From contig JAGVAB010000166.1 of the NCBI GenBank assembly GCA_020060485.1, positions 1 through 64,000 on the forward strand: DNA of 64,000 nucleotides. The letters are read 5' to 3'. The notes below the pieces were generated by a model. The model was not told the DNA's origin and searched no databases. It saw nothing but the letters and a program-made list of their open reading frames with translations. Positions 9,306 to 18,215 of this stretch are shown in pieces; positions within the stretch are counted from its first letter, which is position 1, and each line of letters opens with the position of its first letter. The DNA is from Anaerolineales bacterium. GTDB taxonomy: Bacteria; Chloroflexota; Anaerolineae; Anaerolineales; Anaerolineaceae. The position numbers were made by a program, and so were the translations under genes.

Positions 9306-10187
9306 ATGACCGACCATGAATTAAACCAGGACGTCATCCAGAAATTATTGCTGCTTCAAAAAGACGAGATCAACAGCCACCACACTTATGCCCGTCTGGC
9401 AAAGATCGTCAAGGACGAGAACAACAGCCAGGTGCTGGCCCGCATCTCACAGGAAGAATTGAAGCATTACCAAATCTGGAAGAAATATACCGGCCAGGAA
9501 ATTAAACCCGATTCAATCAGGATCAATTTTTTCTTCTGGCTGGCACGCATCTTTGGCCTGACCTTTGGCATCAAATTGATGGAAAAAGGCGAAGAAAAAG
9601 CCCAGGAAGCCTATGCGTCATTGCCCAATGATATTCCCGAAGTGGAGAAAGTCCTGGCAGATGAAGAGACCCACGAGAATGAACTGCTGGAAATGCTGGA
9701 TGAGGAAAGCCTGAAGTATGCCGGATCTGTGGTGCTGGGTTTGAATGATGCCCTGGTTGAACTGACCGGTGCTTTGGCAGGCTTCACCCTGGCCTTCCAG
9801 AATACGCGCATCATCGCCCTGGTCGGGCTGATCACCGGCATTTCGGCCTCATTTTCAATGGCCGCCTCTGAATATCTTTCCACCAAATCAGAGGAGAGCG
9901 AGCAAAACCCGCTCAAGGCGGCAGTGTACACCGGCATCGCTTACATCTTCACCGTGCTCATTCTGGTGCTGCCTTTCTTCCTTTTCCAGAATTACCTGGC
10001 CAGCATGGGCATGACCATTCTGAATGCCATCCTGATTATCGCCATCTTCAATTACTATATTTCGGTCGCCAAAGATCTCTCCTTCCGCCGCCGCTTTTTC
10101 GAAATGGCCGGCATCAGCCTCGGCGTGGCGTTGCTATCTTTCGTGATCGGCGACGTCATCCGCCGCGTGCTGGGGATTGATATCTGA
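9306..10187 (+). CDS. Ferritin-like / VIT1-CCC1 fusion iron transporter
   Basis: A 293-residue protein with an N-terminal rubrerythrin-like four-helix domain (about residues 1-135; helix ligands in KDEINSHHTY and SQEELKHYQIW, later DEETHENELLEML) fused to a VIT1/CCC1 membrane domain (about 140-293; VVLGLNDALVELTGALAGF and SFSMAASEYLSTKSEESE). Related membrane-bound ferritins export or sequester Fe2+ or Mn2+. An AAAGGGG RBS precedes the ATG. The gene ends in a pair of terminator hairpins facing the convergent ABC operon. Confidence 0.88.
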   Translation: MTDHELNQDVIQKLLLLQKDEINSHHTYARLAKIVKDENNSQVLARISQEELKHYQIWKKYTGQEIKPDSIRINFFFWLARIFGLTFGIKLMEKGEEKAQEAYASLPNDIPEVEKVLADEETHENELLEMLDEESLKYAGSVVLGLNDALVELTGALAGFTLAFQNTRIIALVGLITGISASFSMAASEYLSTKSEESEQNPLKAAVYTGIAYIFTVLILVLPFFLFQNYLASMGMTILNAILIIAIFNYYISVAKDLSFRRRFFEMAGISLGVALLSFVIGDVIRRVLGIDI

Positions 10188-10201
10188 GTTTTGGCCTGAC
10201 T

Positions 10202-10236
10202 GAGCCTGCTAAAAGTCACAGGCAGGCTCCTTTTCC
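10202..10236 (+). terminator. Terminator after the ferritin-like/VIT1 gene
   Basis: Stem GAGCCTGC / GCAGGCTC with a 12-base loop, then CCTTTTCC, 14 bases after the stop codon. Confidence 0.7.
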
Positions 10237-10245
10237 GGCAGAAAC

Positions 10246-10283
10246 AAAAACCGTACGCTTCGACATGCCAGCGTACGGTTTTT
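10246..10283. terminator. Bidirectional terminator between convergent genes
   Basis: AAAAACCGTACGCT (10246-10259) pairs perfectly with AGCGTACGGTTTTT (10270-10283) around a 10-base loop. The A/T flanks give a U-tract on either strand, serving the VIT1 gene and the minus-strand ABC operon. The 88 bases from here to 10370 show nothing recognisable. Confidence 0.85.
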
Positions 10284-10370
10284 CTAAACTCACCTTCCGC
10301 ACTTCGTAAACATGCGGGAAGTGATTTATTGACACAAGACACCAATTCTCTTGATGCTCAAAATATTCAG

Positions 10371-12764
10371 CTATTCATATGCCAGCACTTCGCGAATCGT
10401 CATGCGCGAGGCACTGCGTGCCGGCAGGAAACTGGCCACCACCGACAGCAGCACGATCAAACCCAGCCAGATCAAAAAACCCTGTATAGTGAAAGCAAAC
10501 TGGGACGGCGCATTGAAGATTGCCATTGAGACCACATTGGACAACAGACTGGTGATGGGGAAAGACACCACCACCGCCAGCACAAAGCTGATCATGCTGA
10601 TCATCAACCCTTCAATGATCACCAGCTTGATCACCACCTGGTCATATGCTCCAATGGCGCGCATCACCCCGATCTCACGCGTGCGCTCCATCACATTCAT
10701 GCTCAAAGTTCCTGCCAGGCCAATGCTGCCCACCAACGCGGTTAACACCGCCAGCAAAAGCAGAAAGACAACCAGAATATTGATGTAGGAAAAGATTGAT
10801 TCATTGAGTGTGTTACCGGCTTCCACCTTGTTCACTTCAAAGCCGCGCTTGCGGAAAACATCGTCCACCTGCTTCGCCACCGATTCTTGAAAGGCAGTGG
10901 TGTGTTCGGTAGTCACAATCCGAAAATTGGTGGCTTCGTTTGTCAAATTTAAATCCCGGGCAAGCACCGGATAATTGGCGTAGGCAAAAAGCTCATCCAT
11001 GCCGGTGTATTGCAGAATACCCACCACCTGCCAGTCCCGCTCGCGCCCGTTGATCTTCATACGCAGCGTATCTCCAGCCCGTAAATTGGGGTTCTGTTTC
11101 CAGATCGCCTCGTTGACCGCCAGAGCATGCTCATCCGTGGGAATCAACCAGCGTCCTTCCAGAAGAATGGGTTCGATCAAAGCAGTGTCCACTGGTGAGC
11201 CAAACAAGGTGACATTATTATTCACCGTGCCATCTGCCTTCAATAATTCGGCACTGGTGATCACCCAGCCTTCCACATGCTCCACGCCAGGCACCCGGCT
11301 GAGGATCGAATTGACAGTGGTCAAGCGGTACGGTTGCTTGAAACCCAGGTTGACATCCGCCTTGAAATATTTGGTGGTCTCCTCAATCTTCCTGTTCAAT
11401 GAGACCTGCACATTGAATACCGAGATGAAGATTGCCCCGCCCAGCATGAGGTTGAACAGGGTCAAAAACAGGCGCCCCTTGCGGCGGAAGGTATTGCGCA
11501 GCGAGATGAGCAGCGGGCGGGAAACGCCTTTGATGCCCTCCAGCTTGCGGTCGATCCAGCCTTTTTTATCGGTGTTCTGGGCCTGTCCGGATCCGCTAAC
11601 TGCCTCCTGCACCGTCTTGCCAGCCCCTTTTAATACCGGCGAGATGCCTGCCAGCAGCGGAACGGCAATGGCAATCACCACCTGCAGAATGATCGCCAGC
11701 GGAATGATGGTATACTGCCGCAGATTGGCATTCAAAAGGTCGGCTGCCAGGCGAGCCGTTGCCAGGGCTGCCCAACTGCCGGTCGGAATGGCGATCACCA
11801 AAGCGATCAATGAAAAGCTCAGAATCAGCAACATGTACATGGCGATCACCTGCCGCCGCCGGGCGCCGACCAGCTTCATCACCCCGATCTGGCGCAAATG
11901 CTGCCCCATCAGAGCTGAAAGCGTATTGGTGATCAACGAGCCGCTCAGGAACACTACCAGCACGCCCAGGATGAGCAGAATGCCGATCAAGGCGTTCACA
12001 ATGGATGACAAGGGATGTATATTGGTTTTTGCCAGATTGAAACGGTACACTTCCCAACCACTGCGGTTAAGGTAAGACTCAATCCCTTCTGCGACCGTCT
12101 TCAAATGTTCCCTGTCATCCGGGTTCTCGGAGACAGTGATAACCATACGGTTGTAATACAGCGGTTCGTGCAGCCAGTCCAGCGTCTCTTCCAGAATATA
12201 GCCAGTGCGGTCGCCCATGAAGGCACCATATCCCAGGGTGCGGTCCATAACAGAACCTGCCGCCTTGATCTCCAGCTTGCTGCCATCCGCCAATTCAATC
12301 TCCAGCCAGTCGCCCACCTCCGCCCCCAGCGCCTCAAGGGTCTTGATCTCGATGATGGCTTCCTTCCTAGCAGGGGTGGTTTTACCCTCCAGCGGCAGCA
12401 AGCTGTTGATGGTAGTCTTGTTAAAATCCGGGATCACGGTCAGGGTCAAGACATCCCAATCTCCAGAAGCCTTCTTCACGCGCACGTTCACTTCGCGGCG
12501 CGCTTCAACTGCCGCCACCCCCTCCAGGCGCGCTACGGAATTGACAAATTTTTCTTCAAAGGGCTTGGTGAGGATCTCAATATTGGCCGGGTTGGCGCTG
12601 GCATAGCTCAAATCGAGGTCCTGCGAAATGATCACATACGCCCCGGCGATCATGCCCACCGCAAACACCCCGATGGTGATCGAAAGCACCACCAGAATGG
12701 TACGCGCTTTGTTCTCCCAAAGGTCAGCCAGCACCTTGCGCCAGCGAGGTTTCATGCTCATCAT
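10371..12764 (-). CDS. MacB/FtsX-type ABC transporter permease
   Basis: A 797-residue permease with two FtsX modules. The first helix (TILVVLSITIGVFAVGMIAGAYVI) is followed by a large extracytoplasmic MacB-like periplasmic domain, then three helices (LIGILLILGVLVVFLSGSLI onward). A second half (about residues 420-797) repeats this plan and ends with NVMERTREIGVMRAIGA and the last helices. Such proteins work as mechanotransmission or lipid/peptide-export ABC permeases with LolD-like ATPases, two of which lie just upstream on the same strand. Stop of the ATPase gene and start of this gene are 15 bases apart. Confidence 0.88.
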   Translation of the reverse strand: MMSMKPRWRKVLADLWENKARTILVVLSITIGVFAVGMIAGAYVIISQDLDLSYASANPANIEILTKPFEEKFVNSVARLEGVAAVEARREVNVRVKKASGDWDVLTLTVIPDFNKTTINSLLPLEGKTTPARKEAIIEIKTLEALGAEVGDWLEIELADGSKLEIKAAGSVMDRTLGYGAFMGDRTGYILEETLDWLHEPLYYNRMVITVSENPDDREHLKTVAEGIESYLNRSGWEVYRFNLAKTNIHPLSSIVNALIGILLILGVLVVFLSGSLITNTLSALMGQHLRQIGVMKLVGARRRQVIAMYMLLILSFSLIALVIAIPTGSWAALATARLAADLLNANLRQYTIIPLAIILQVVIAIAVPLLAGISPVLKGAGKTVQEAVSGSGQAQNTDKKGWIDRKLEGIKGVSRPLLISLRNTFRRKGRLFLTLFNLMLGGAIFISVFNVQVSLNRKIEETTKYFKADVNLGFKQPYRLTTVNSILSRVPGVEHVEGWVITSAELLKADGTVNNNVTLFGSPVDTALIEPILLEGRWLIPTDEHALAVNEAIWKQNPNLRAGDTLRMKINGRERDWQVVGILQYTGMDELFAYANYPVLARDLNLTNEATNFRIVTTEHTTAFQESVAKQVDDVFRKRGFEVNKVEAGNTLNESIFSYINILVVFLLLLAVLTALVGSIGLAGTLSMNVMERTREIGVMRAIGAYDQVVIKLVIIEGLMISMISFVLAVVVSFPITSLLSNVVSMAIFNAPSQFAFTIQGFLIWLGLIVLLSVVASFLPARSASRMTIREVLAYE

Positions 12765-12779
12765 CTGCTTCCAGGACAG

Positions 12780-13940
12780 CTAAGATTCGCTGCGCGCCGC
12801 ATCATTTTCCTGACGCCGGAAGGTGACCACCCGGCTGATGGCCTCATACAGTCCCTTAACCTCATGGATCAATTCCATGATGGTTGCGCGTCTGAGAGCC
12901 ACCAATTCCACCGGCGTTTCCAGGGCGGTGCGCACGGTGGCGATCGCCCAGTTCTCTTCCAACAATTCCACCTCGCCGAAATACTCGCCAGCCGAAAGGC
13001 GCGTCACTACCTTATCCTGGCCGCGTTGGTCTTTCACTGCCACCTCAACCTGTCCGCGAGTCAGGATATACAACGCTTCCCCCACTGCGCCTTCCTCAAT
13101 GATGGTTTGTCCAGGCTCATAGTGCATGGACTCCAGATTGTGGGTCAATTTGAGCATTTGCGGGTGGGAAAGCATGGGGAAGGTGCGCCGCACCCATTCG
13201 TTGATGATCTCGCCATCCGAAATGACCACCTGGCGTGACATGCGATCTGCCAGGTTGGGATCATGGGTCACCATGATCACCGTTTTGCCCTGCTGACTCA
13301 ACTGCAAAAAAAGCGCAAAGATCTGGTCTGCCGTGCGTGAATCCAGGTTGCCGGTTGGCTCATCGGCAATCAGGTATTGGGGATCGTTGGCCAGGGCGCG
13401 GGCAATGGCGGCCGCCTGCTGCTGGCCGCCGGAAACTGCTGCCGGCATCTTGTTGGCCAGATCGGCCAGGCCGACCATGTCCAGCAATTCCAGCGCCCGC
13501 TTCTCACGCTGCGCAGATGGATAGCAGTTGGCGAAATCCATGGGCAGCATCACATTTTCCACCAGGCTGAGCATGGGCAGCAATTGGTAAAACTGGAACA
13601 CAATACCCAGGTTCTTGCCGCGCCAGCGCGCCATTTGGCTCTCACCCATATTATGAATATAGACATCCCCCACCTTGATCTCGCCAGAGGTAGGCCGGTC
13701 AATGCCGGTGAGCATGTTTGCCAGGGTCGATTTGCCGCTGCCCGATTTTCCGGTCACACCCACAAATTCACCAGGCAAAAAGTTCATGTCCACCCCGCGC
13801 AGGGCAGAAAAATCTCCGGCGCTGGTTTTGAACGTTTTTACGATCTTGTGCATCTCGATCGCCGTACCTTCACCAACGGCACCGGCCAATTGCTCTTCAA
13901 TGTCAAGAGTGTTTTGTTGGAGCATGTTCATGCCTGCCAT
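12780..13940 (-). CDS. LolD/MacB-type ABC ATPase fused to a cyclic-nucleotide-binding-like domain
   Basis: A 386-residue fusion. Residues about 28-255 form an ABC ATPase: Walker [11 protein letters not shown]-loop VFQFYQ, signature AVSGGQQQ, Walker [13 protein letters not shown] and switch His in MVTHD. Residues about 260-386 form a Crp-like cNMP-binding barrel ([40 protein letters not shown]), without a DNA-binding domain. The barrel lacks the R-A pair of true cAMP sites (EENWAIATV here), so it may bind another ligand or act as a regulatory or dimerisation module. Its start overlaps the end of the upstream ATPase gene by 13 bases, showing translational coupling. Confidence 0.87.
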   Translation of the reverse strand: MAGMNMLQQNTLDIEEQLAGAVGEGTAIEMHKIVKTFKTSAGDFSALRGVDMNFLPGEFVGVTGKSGSGKSTLANMLTGIDRPTSGEIKVGDVYIHNMGESQMARWRGKNLGIVFQFYQLLPMLSLVENVMLPMDFANCYPSAQREKRALELLDMVGLADLANKMPAAVSGGQQQAAAIARALANDPQYLIADEPTGNLDSRTADQIFALFLQLSQQGKTVIMVTHDPNLADRMSRQVVISDGEIINEWVRRTFPMLSHPQMLKLTHNLESMHYEPGQTIIEEGAVGEALYILTRGQVEVAVKDQRGQDKVVTRLSAGEYFGEVELLEENWAIATVRTALETPVELVALRRATIMELIHEVKGLYEAISRVVTFRRQENDAARSES

Positions 13941-14710
13941 CCTGTATTCTCATTGAAAGGGAAAATTTCACCATCAACGATCTGCAACACCCGGCTGAAG
14001 CGGCTGGCCAGGCTTTGGTCGTGAGTTACCATGATGATCGTCTTGCCCTGCTGCACAAGAGATTCAAATAATTGCAAAATGACCTCGGAAGTGTTCGAAT
14101 CGAGATTGCCAGTGGGCTCGTCAGCCACGATCAAGGCAGGGTCATTGGCCAATGAGCGGGCAATGGCAGCGCGCTGCTTTTGCCCGCCGGAAACCGCCCC
14201 TGGCAGTTTGAAATGCTGGTCATCCATTTCCACCATGCGCAACAGATCCATGGCCCGCGACTGGCTGGTGCCCTGCACGAAAAGCCCGCACAGGTCCATG
14301 GGCAGCATCACATTGTCCAGAACGGTCAGGCTGGGCATCAGTTCAAAGGACTGGTAGATCACACCCACATTCATGCCGCGCCACAAAGCCATGGCATCCT
14401 CATCCAGCTCATGCACCGGCACACCACCCACCCACACCTCACCAGAGGTTGCGTGGTCAACACCGGTGATCATGTTGACCAGGGTTGATTTGCCCGCCCC
14501 CGATTTACCCACTATGCCCACAAACTCGCCCCGCCCGACTTCAAGATGAATGTCTTTCAATGCGGGGAAATCCCCGGCAGCCGTCTGGTACACCTTGACC
14601 AGGTCCAGCATGCGTACCAAAGGCTGTTCCATTACATTCGGCAACACAGGTTGTCCTTCGTTTTGCAGCAAGCGGTCATTCCTTCCTGTTTCCAATCGTA
14701 CCAATTTCAT
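13928..14710 (-). CDS. LolD/MacB-type ABC ATPase
   Basis: A 260-residue ABC ATPase: Walker A GKSGAGKST, Q-loop VIYQSFELM, signature AVSGGQKQR, Walker [13 protein letters not shown], switch MVTHD. It is the first certain gene of the three-gene ABC operon and overlaps the following ATPase-cNMP gene. The two ATPases probably form a heterodimer under the single double-length permease; that pairing is inferred. The N-terminal 25 residues before VRMLDLVKVYQT are not conserved, so the true start could lie a little inside. Confidence 0.88.
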   Translation of the reverse strand: MKLVRLETGRNDRLLQNEGQPVLPNVMEQPLVRMLDLVKVYQTAAGDFPALKDIHLEVGRGEFVGIVGKSGAGKSTLVNMITGVDHATSGEVWVGGVPVHELDEDAMALWRGMNVGVIYQSFELMPSLTVLDNVMLPMDLCGLFVQGTSQSRAMDLLRMVEMDDQHFKLPGAVSGGQKQRAAIARSLANDPALIVADEPTGNLDSNTSEVILQLFESLVQQGKTIIMVTHDQSLASRFSRVLQIVDGEIFPFNENTGWQA

Positions 14711-14712
14711 TT

Positions 14713-14958
14713 TTAGCTACCAATAATCCTTTGTCCACACAAAAACGGCTGAACGCGCCCGCTCACATCTCGATCAGCCCAGGCTTTTTTCATAATCAAA
14801 ACAACCTGCTTTGCAAACCTTGCGGGCTGCATCAGCAGGCAATTCATGCCCCATTTTGTTTCATGGTTTGCCCGGCCAGCGGATAAACCCGCCCCGGTCA
14901 GGTGCAGAGCCATGATAATCATGACAGCCATAATGGCCGTTGTCCATATTGTCAGCAT
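14713..14958 (-). CDS. Possible small membrane protein at the head of the ABC operon
   Basis: An 81-codon ORF with one hydrophobic N-terminal helix (MLTIWTTAIMAVMIIMAL) and a basic tail. It ends 2 bases before the ATG of the first ABC ATPase, in keeping with an operon leader. A weak GAGG lies upstream of its ATG. I recognise no family, and the C-terminal half looks unconstrained, so it may be non-coding leader sequence. Confidence 0.3.
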   Translation of the reverse strand: MLTIWTTAIMAVMIIMALHLTGAGLSAGRANHETKWGMNCLLMQPARFAKQVVLIMKKAWADRDVSGRVQPFLCGQRIIGS

Positions 14959-15102
14959 TTTCTAACCTCAGCAGTTTCGTAATTTGCGTATCAACCAAAT
15001 AATCAAATGAACCATTGCTGTCAAAGCTGTAATATTTTCGCAAAATACAAAACGCTTGTGCAAACTACCGAAACCACTGCCTGGTTACAAATAGCCAAGA
15101 TC

Positions 15103-15131
15103 ATTATACCCCAGAACCATATATATAAAGT
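15103..15131 (-). promoter_or_regulatory. Possible promoter of the ABC operon
   Basis: On the minus strand a TATAAT -10 (plus coordinates 15108-15103) has a weak ACTTTA -35 17 bases upstream, which lies inside the palindrome at 15115-15146. Binding of a repressor there would block it. Confidence 0.4.
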
Positions 15132-15146
15132 GTATATAGTATGGTT
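15115..15146. promoter_or_regulatory. Palindromic operator, probable PadR site
   Basis: AACCATA (15115-15121) and TATGGTT (15140-15146) are perfect 7-bp arms flanking an AT-rich centre that also contains TATATA on each side. It lies between the divergent ABC operon and padR, just upstream of the padR -35 and over the presumed ABC -35. PadR proteins commonly bind such long AT-rich palindromes in divergent regions. Confidence 0.5.
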
Positions 15147-15157
15147 TTTACAAAAAA

Positions 15158-15186
15158 TTAACAATCCTGGCAAAATGCAATATAAT
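15158..15186 (+). promoter_or_regulatory. Sigma-70-type promoter of padR
   Basis: TTAACA-N17-TATAAT, close to consensus, 65 bases before the padR start codon. Confidence 0.75.
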
Positions 15187-15251
15187 ACAGTTTCAAGGTA
15201 TTCATCTGTCTGTCTTTACACTCAATCCGAACCATAAAAGGGCTGGAAAAC

Positions 15252-15812
15252 ATGGCAGTTCAACACATTTTACTTGGCATGTTGTGTCTCAAACCCAGCA
15301 CAGGCTATGATCTGAAGAAGATGTTCGATGCAGGCGACCGCCTGGCCCGCGCCCATATCCCCCTCAGCCGCATTTATCCTGTGTTAAAGACCATGTGTGA
15401 ACAAGGTCAGGTCACTTTCGAAGAAGTGAATCGCACCGGCAGCCCGGATCTGAAGATCTATACCATCACCCCCGAAGGCAAGCAGATCTTTCTGGAATGG
15501 CTGCGCGAACCGATCAGCGGCGACCGCTATCGATTTACCCATTTTTTGGAAAAATTCTCTTTCTCCCCCCTGCTGGAGAAAGATGAAACGCTGTCCATGA
15601 TTGATGATGAATTGGCTTTCCGCCGCCAGCAGTTTGAAAAAGCGCGCACAACCTCCATCGTGCCCTTTGAAGAATACAACCCGGACGACATTTTCCAATT
15701 CCAACGATTCGCCCAGATCAGCACCATCCTGGAAGATTTCAGCAACGCCAACCTGGAGAATTTCATCCGCTGGCTGGAGAGAACCCGCCAGCAGATTGCG
15801 GACCAATGGTGA
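15252..15812 (+). CDS. PadR-family transcriptional regulator
   Basis: A 186-residue regulator with an N-terminal winged helix (about residues 1-85: ILLGMLCLKPSTGYDLKKMF, LSRIYPVLKTMCEQGQV, KIYTITPEGKQIFLEWL) and a C-terminal Vir-type helical dimerisation domain (about 90-180). It is divergent from the ABC operon, with a palindrome and promoter in the shared region. The natural reading is that it controls that operon, and itself, in response to a small hydrophobic effector. It may be co-transcribed with the GH3 gene 84 bases downstream. Confidence 0.88.
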   Translation: MAVQHILLGMLCLKPSTGYDLKKMFDAGDRLARAHIPLSRIYPVLKTMCEQGQVTFEEVNRTGSPDLKIYTITPEGKQIFLEWLREPISGDRYRFTHFLEKFSFSPLLEKDETLSMIDDELAFRRQQFEKARTTSIVPFEEYNPDDIFQFQRFAQISTILEDFSNANLENFIRWLERTRQQIADQW

Positions 15813-15896
15813 AAACCGGACAAGCCGGCTGAACGCAGCACTGTCCAAACTTCGCAAAGATCAGTCCAATCACTCTCTCGTCAAAGGAAGCAAGTC

Positions 15897-18152
15897 ATGA
15901 AAGACAAAATAGAATCGCTGCTGCAAAAAATGAGCCTCAAAGAAAAAGTATTCATGTTCCTGGGCGCAGACAACTGGCACTCGCGGCCCCTGCCCCGCCT
16001 GGGCATTCCTTCCCTGAAGATGACAGACGGCCCGCACGGCACACGCACCATCACCAGTCTGGAGGACGACCACACCGGGCTGCCCGCCACCTGTTTCCCT
16101 ACCGCCACAGCCATGGCCGCCACCTTTGATCCGGCCCTGGTGGAAAAGGTCGGCAAAGCCCTGGGTATCGAGACCCGCGCCAAAGGCTGCGACATCCTGC
16201 TGGGGCCGGCGGTCAACATCCACCGCACACCGCTTTGCGGGCGCAATTTCGAATATTTTTCCGAAGACCCATACCTGGCCGGGCGCATGGCCGTAGCCTA
16301 CATAAAAGGGGTGCAAAGCGAAGGTATAGGCACATCCCTCAAGCATTTTGCTGCCAACAATTCAGAGTTTGAACGCATGACGATCAGCTCAGAGATTGAC
16401 GAGCGCACCCTGCACGAGATCTATCTGCCAGCCTTCAAGTCCGCCGTGCAGGAAGCCGAACCCTGGACGGTGATGTGCTCCTATAATCGCATCAATGGCA
16501 TCTACGCCTCGGAACATCATCAACTTTTGACCAAAATACTCAAGGAGGATTGGGGTTTCAAAGGCTTTGTCGTTTCGGACTGGGGCGCCGTGCACAACCG
16601 CCCGCGGGCCGCAGCCGCCGGGCTGGACCTGGAAATGCCGGGCAGTGACACCTTCCCGCAAGAACTGTTAAAGGCCGTGCGCCGCGGCAAGGTCAGCCGC
16701 AAGGTCATTGACGACAAGGTACGCCGCATCCTGACCATCACTGAAAAAGCGGATGCTTTTGAACAATCCAAAACTATCCTGCCGGAGACCACCGACACCC
16801 CACAAATGCGCCAACTGGCATTGGAAGCCGCCTGTGAAGCCATTGTGCTGCTTAAGAACAAGGACAATCTGCTTCCGCTGCTCCCAAACAAGGTGCGTAC
16901 CATTGCGGTGATTGGCGCCTTTGCAGAGCAAGCCGTCATCCAGGGCGATGGCAGCTCCCGTGTCACCCCTTATCATGCCACCACACCTCTCGAAGGATTG
17001 CGCGTGCGCCTGCCCGCTTCGATCGAACTGGTCTTTGCCCCCGGATGCCGCATTGACAACAAGCAGCCTGTGCTGCACGAAGTAGAAGAAGCCCTGGCTG
17101 CCGCCAAGAAATGTGATGTTGCCCTGGTTTTTGCCGGTCTGCCGGACAAAACCGAATCCGAGGGTTTCGACCGCGAGAACCTCGACCTGCCCGGCGATCA
17201 GAATACCCTGATCGCAAAGGTGGCCGCTGCCAACCCGCACACTGTGGTTGTACTGCAAAACGGTGCACCAGTCGCCATGCCCTGGATCGATCAGGTACAG
17301 GCTGTCGTTGAAGGCTGGTACACCGGCCAGGAGAGTGGCGAGGCAATTGCCGCAGTGCTGTTCGGGGACGTCAACCCTTCCGGCAGATTGCCCATGACCT
17401 TCCCCGTGCGTCTGGAAGACACCCCGGCCTACATCAATTACCCCGGTGAGAATAGCCAGGTGCGCTATGGCGAGGGCCTGTTTGTGGGCTACCGCTATTA
17501 CGACAAGAAGCGCATACAGCCGCTGTTCCCCTTTGGGCATGGCCTGTCTTATACCAGCTTTGCCTACCGCGATCTGGCCTTCAATGCCCGCGAGCTCAAT
17601 CACGATGGCACCCTCGAGATCAGCCTGGAGCTTGAAAACACCGGCAGCCTGTCCGGCAAGGAAACGGTGCAGGTTTATGTGCGCGATATTGAATCCAGCC
17701 TGGTGCGCCCGGTGAAAGAGCTGAAAGCCTTTCAAAAAGTGGAACTGCAAGCCGGCGAAAAACGCAACCTGCGCTTTACCCTGACCACACAAGACTTTTC
17801 CTTTTACTCACCCGCCAGAAATGGTTGGGTTGCCGAGCCTGGTGAATTCGAGATCCAGGTGGGCAGCTCATCCGGCGATATCCGCCTGCAGGACACTTTC
17901 ACATTATTGTTCACCGATGGCAGCGGCAATCCCCTGTTGAGCCGTTTCGATGTGGATACCAAGCTGAACAAGATATTTAAAGACCCGCAGGCCAAGAATG
18001 TGCTGTTCCAGTTTGCCGGGGAAAAGATGCATGACCCGCGTATCCATATGGCGATGGGCATGACCCTGCGTCAGATCGCCAAGATCATGCCCAATGATCT
18101 GCCGCAGCATGCTTTGGATGCCCTGGATCAAAAGCTGCGCGAGATCGTGTAA
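15897..18152 (+). CDS. Glycoside hydrolase family 3 beta-glucosidase-like enzyme
   Basis: A 751-residue GH3 enzyme. The N-terminal barrel (about residues 1-290) holds MTDGPHGTR, KHFAANNSEFERM and the nucleophile Asp in GFVVSDWGAVH. The C-terminal alpha/beta sandwich follows (about 310-520), then a fibronectin III-like domain (about 565-640). There is no signal peptide, so it is cytoplasmic and probably cleaves imported oligosaccharides. Specificity (beta-glucosidase, xylosidase or other) cannot be fixed. AAAGGAAG precedes the ATG. The last 80 residues extend beyond the usual GH3 end. Confidence 0.9.
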   Translation: MKDKIESLLQKMSLKEKVFMFLGADNWHSRPLPRLGIPSLKMTDGPHGTRTITSLEDDHTGLPATCFPTATAMAATFDPALVEKVGKALGIETRAKGCDILLGPAVNIHRTPLCGRNFEYFSEDPYLAGRMAVAYIKGVQSEGIGTSLKHFAANNSEFERMTISSEIDERTLHEIYLPAFKSAVQEAEPWTVMCSYNRINGIYASEHHQLLTKILKEDWGFKGFVVSDWGAVHNRPRAAAAGLDLEMPGSDTFPQELLKAVRRGKVSRKVIDDKVRRILTITEKADAFEQSKTILPETTDTPQMRQLALEAACEAIVLLKNKDNLLPLLPNKVRTIAVIGAFAEQAVIQGDGSSRVTPYHATTPLEGLRVRLPASIELVFAPGCRIDNKQPVLHEVEEALAAAKKCDVALVFAGLPDKTESEGFDRENLDLPGDQNTLIAKVAAANPHTVVVLQNGAPVAMPWIDQVQAVVEGWYTGQESGEAIAAVLFGDVNPSGRLPMTFPVRLEDTPAYINYPGENSQVRYGEGLFVGYRYYDKKRIQPLFPFGHGLSYTSFAYRDLAFNARELNHDGTLEISLELENTGSLSGKETVQVYVRDIESSLVRPVKELKAFQKVELQAGEKRNLRFTLTTQDFSFYSPARNGWVAEPGEFEIQVGSSSGDIRLQDTFTLLFTDGSGNPLLSRFDVDTKLNKIFKDPQAKNVLFQFAGEKMHDPRIHMAMGMTLRQIAKIMPNDLPQHALDALDQKLREIV

Positions 18153-18215
18153 ATTTCGCTGAAACGGCAAACGACACCAGCTGATCAAATACTGGTATCA
18201 AGAAAGGTGGAAAAC

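Noticed and set aside
10351..12075. Plus-strand ORFs opposite the ABC permease
   Set aside because: Shadows of the 797-residue permease; Ser/Arg/Thr-rich low-information translations.
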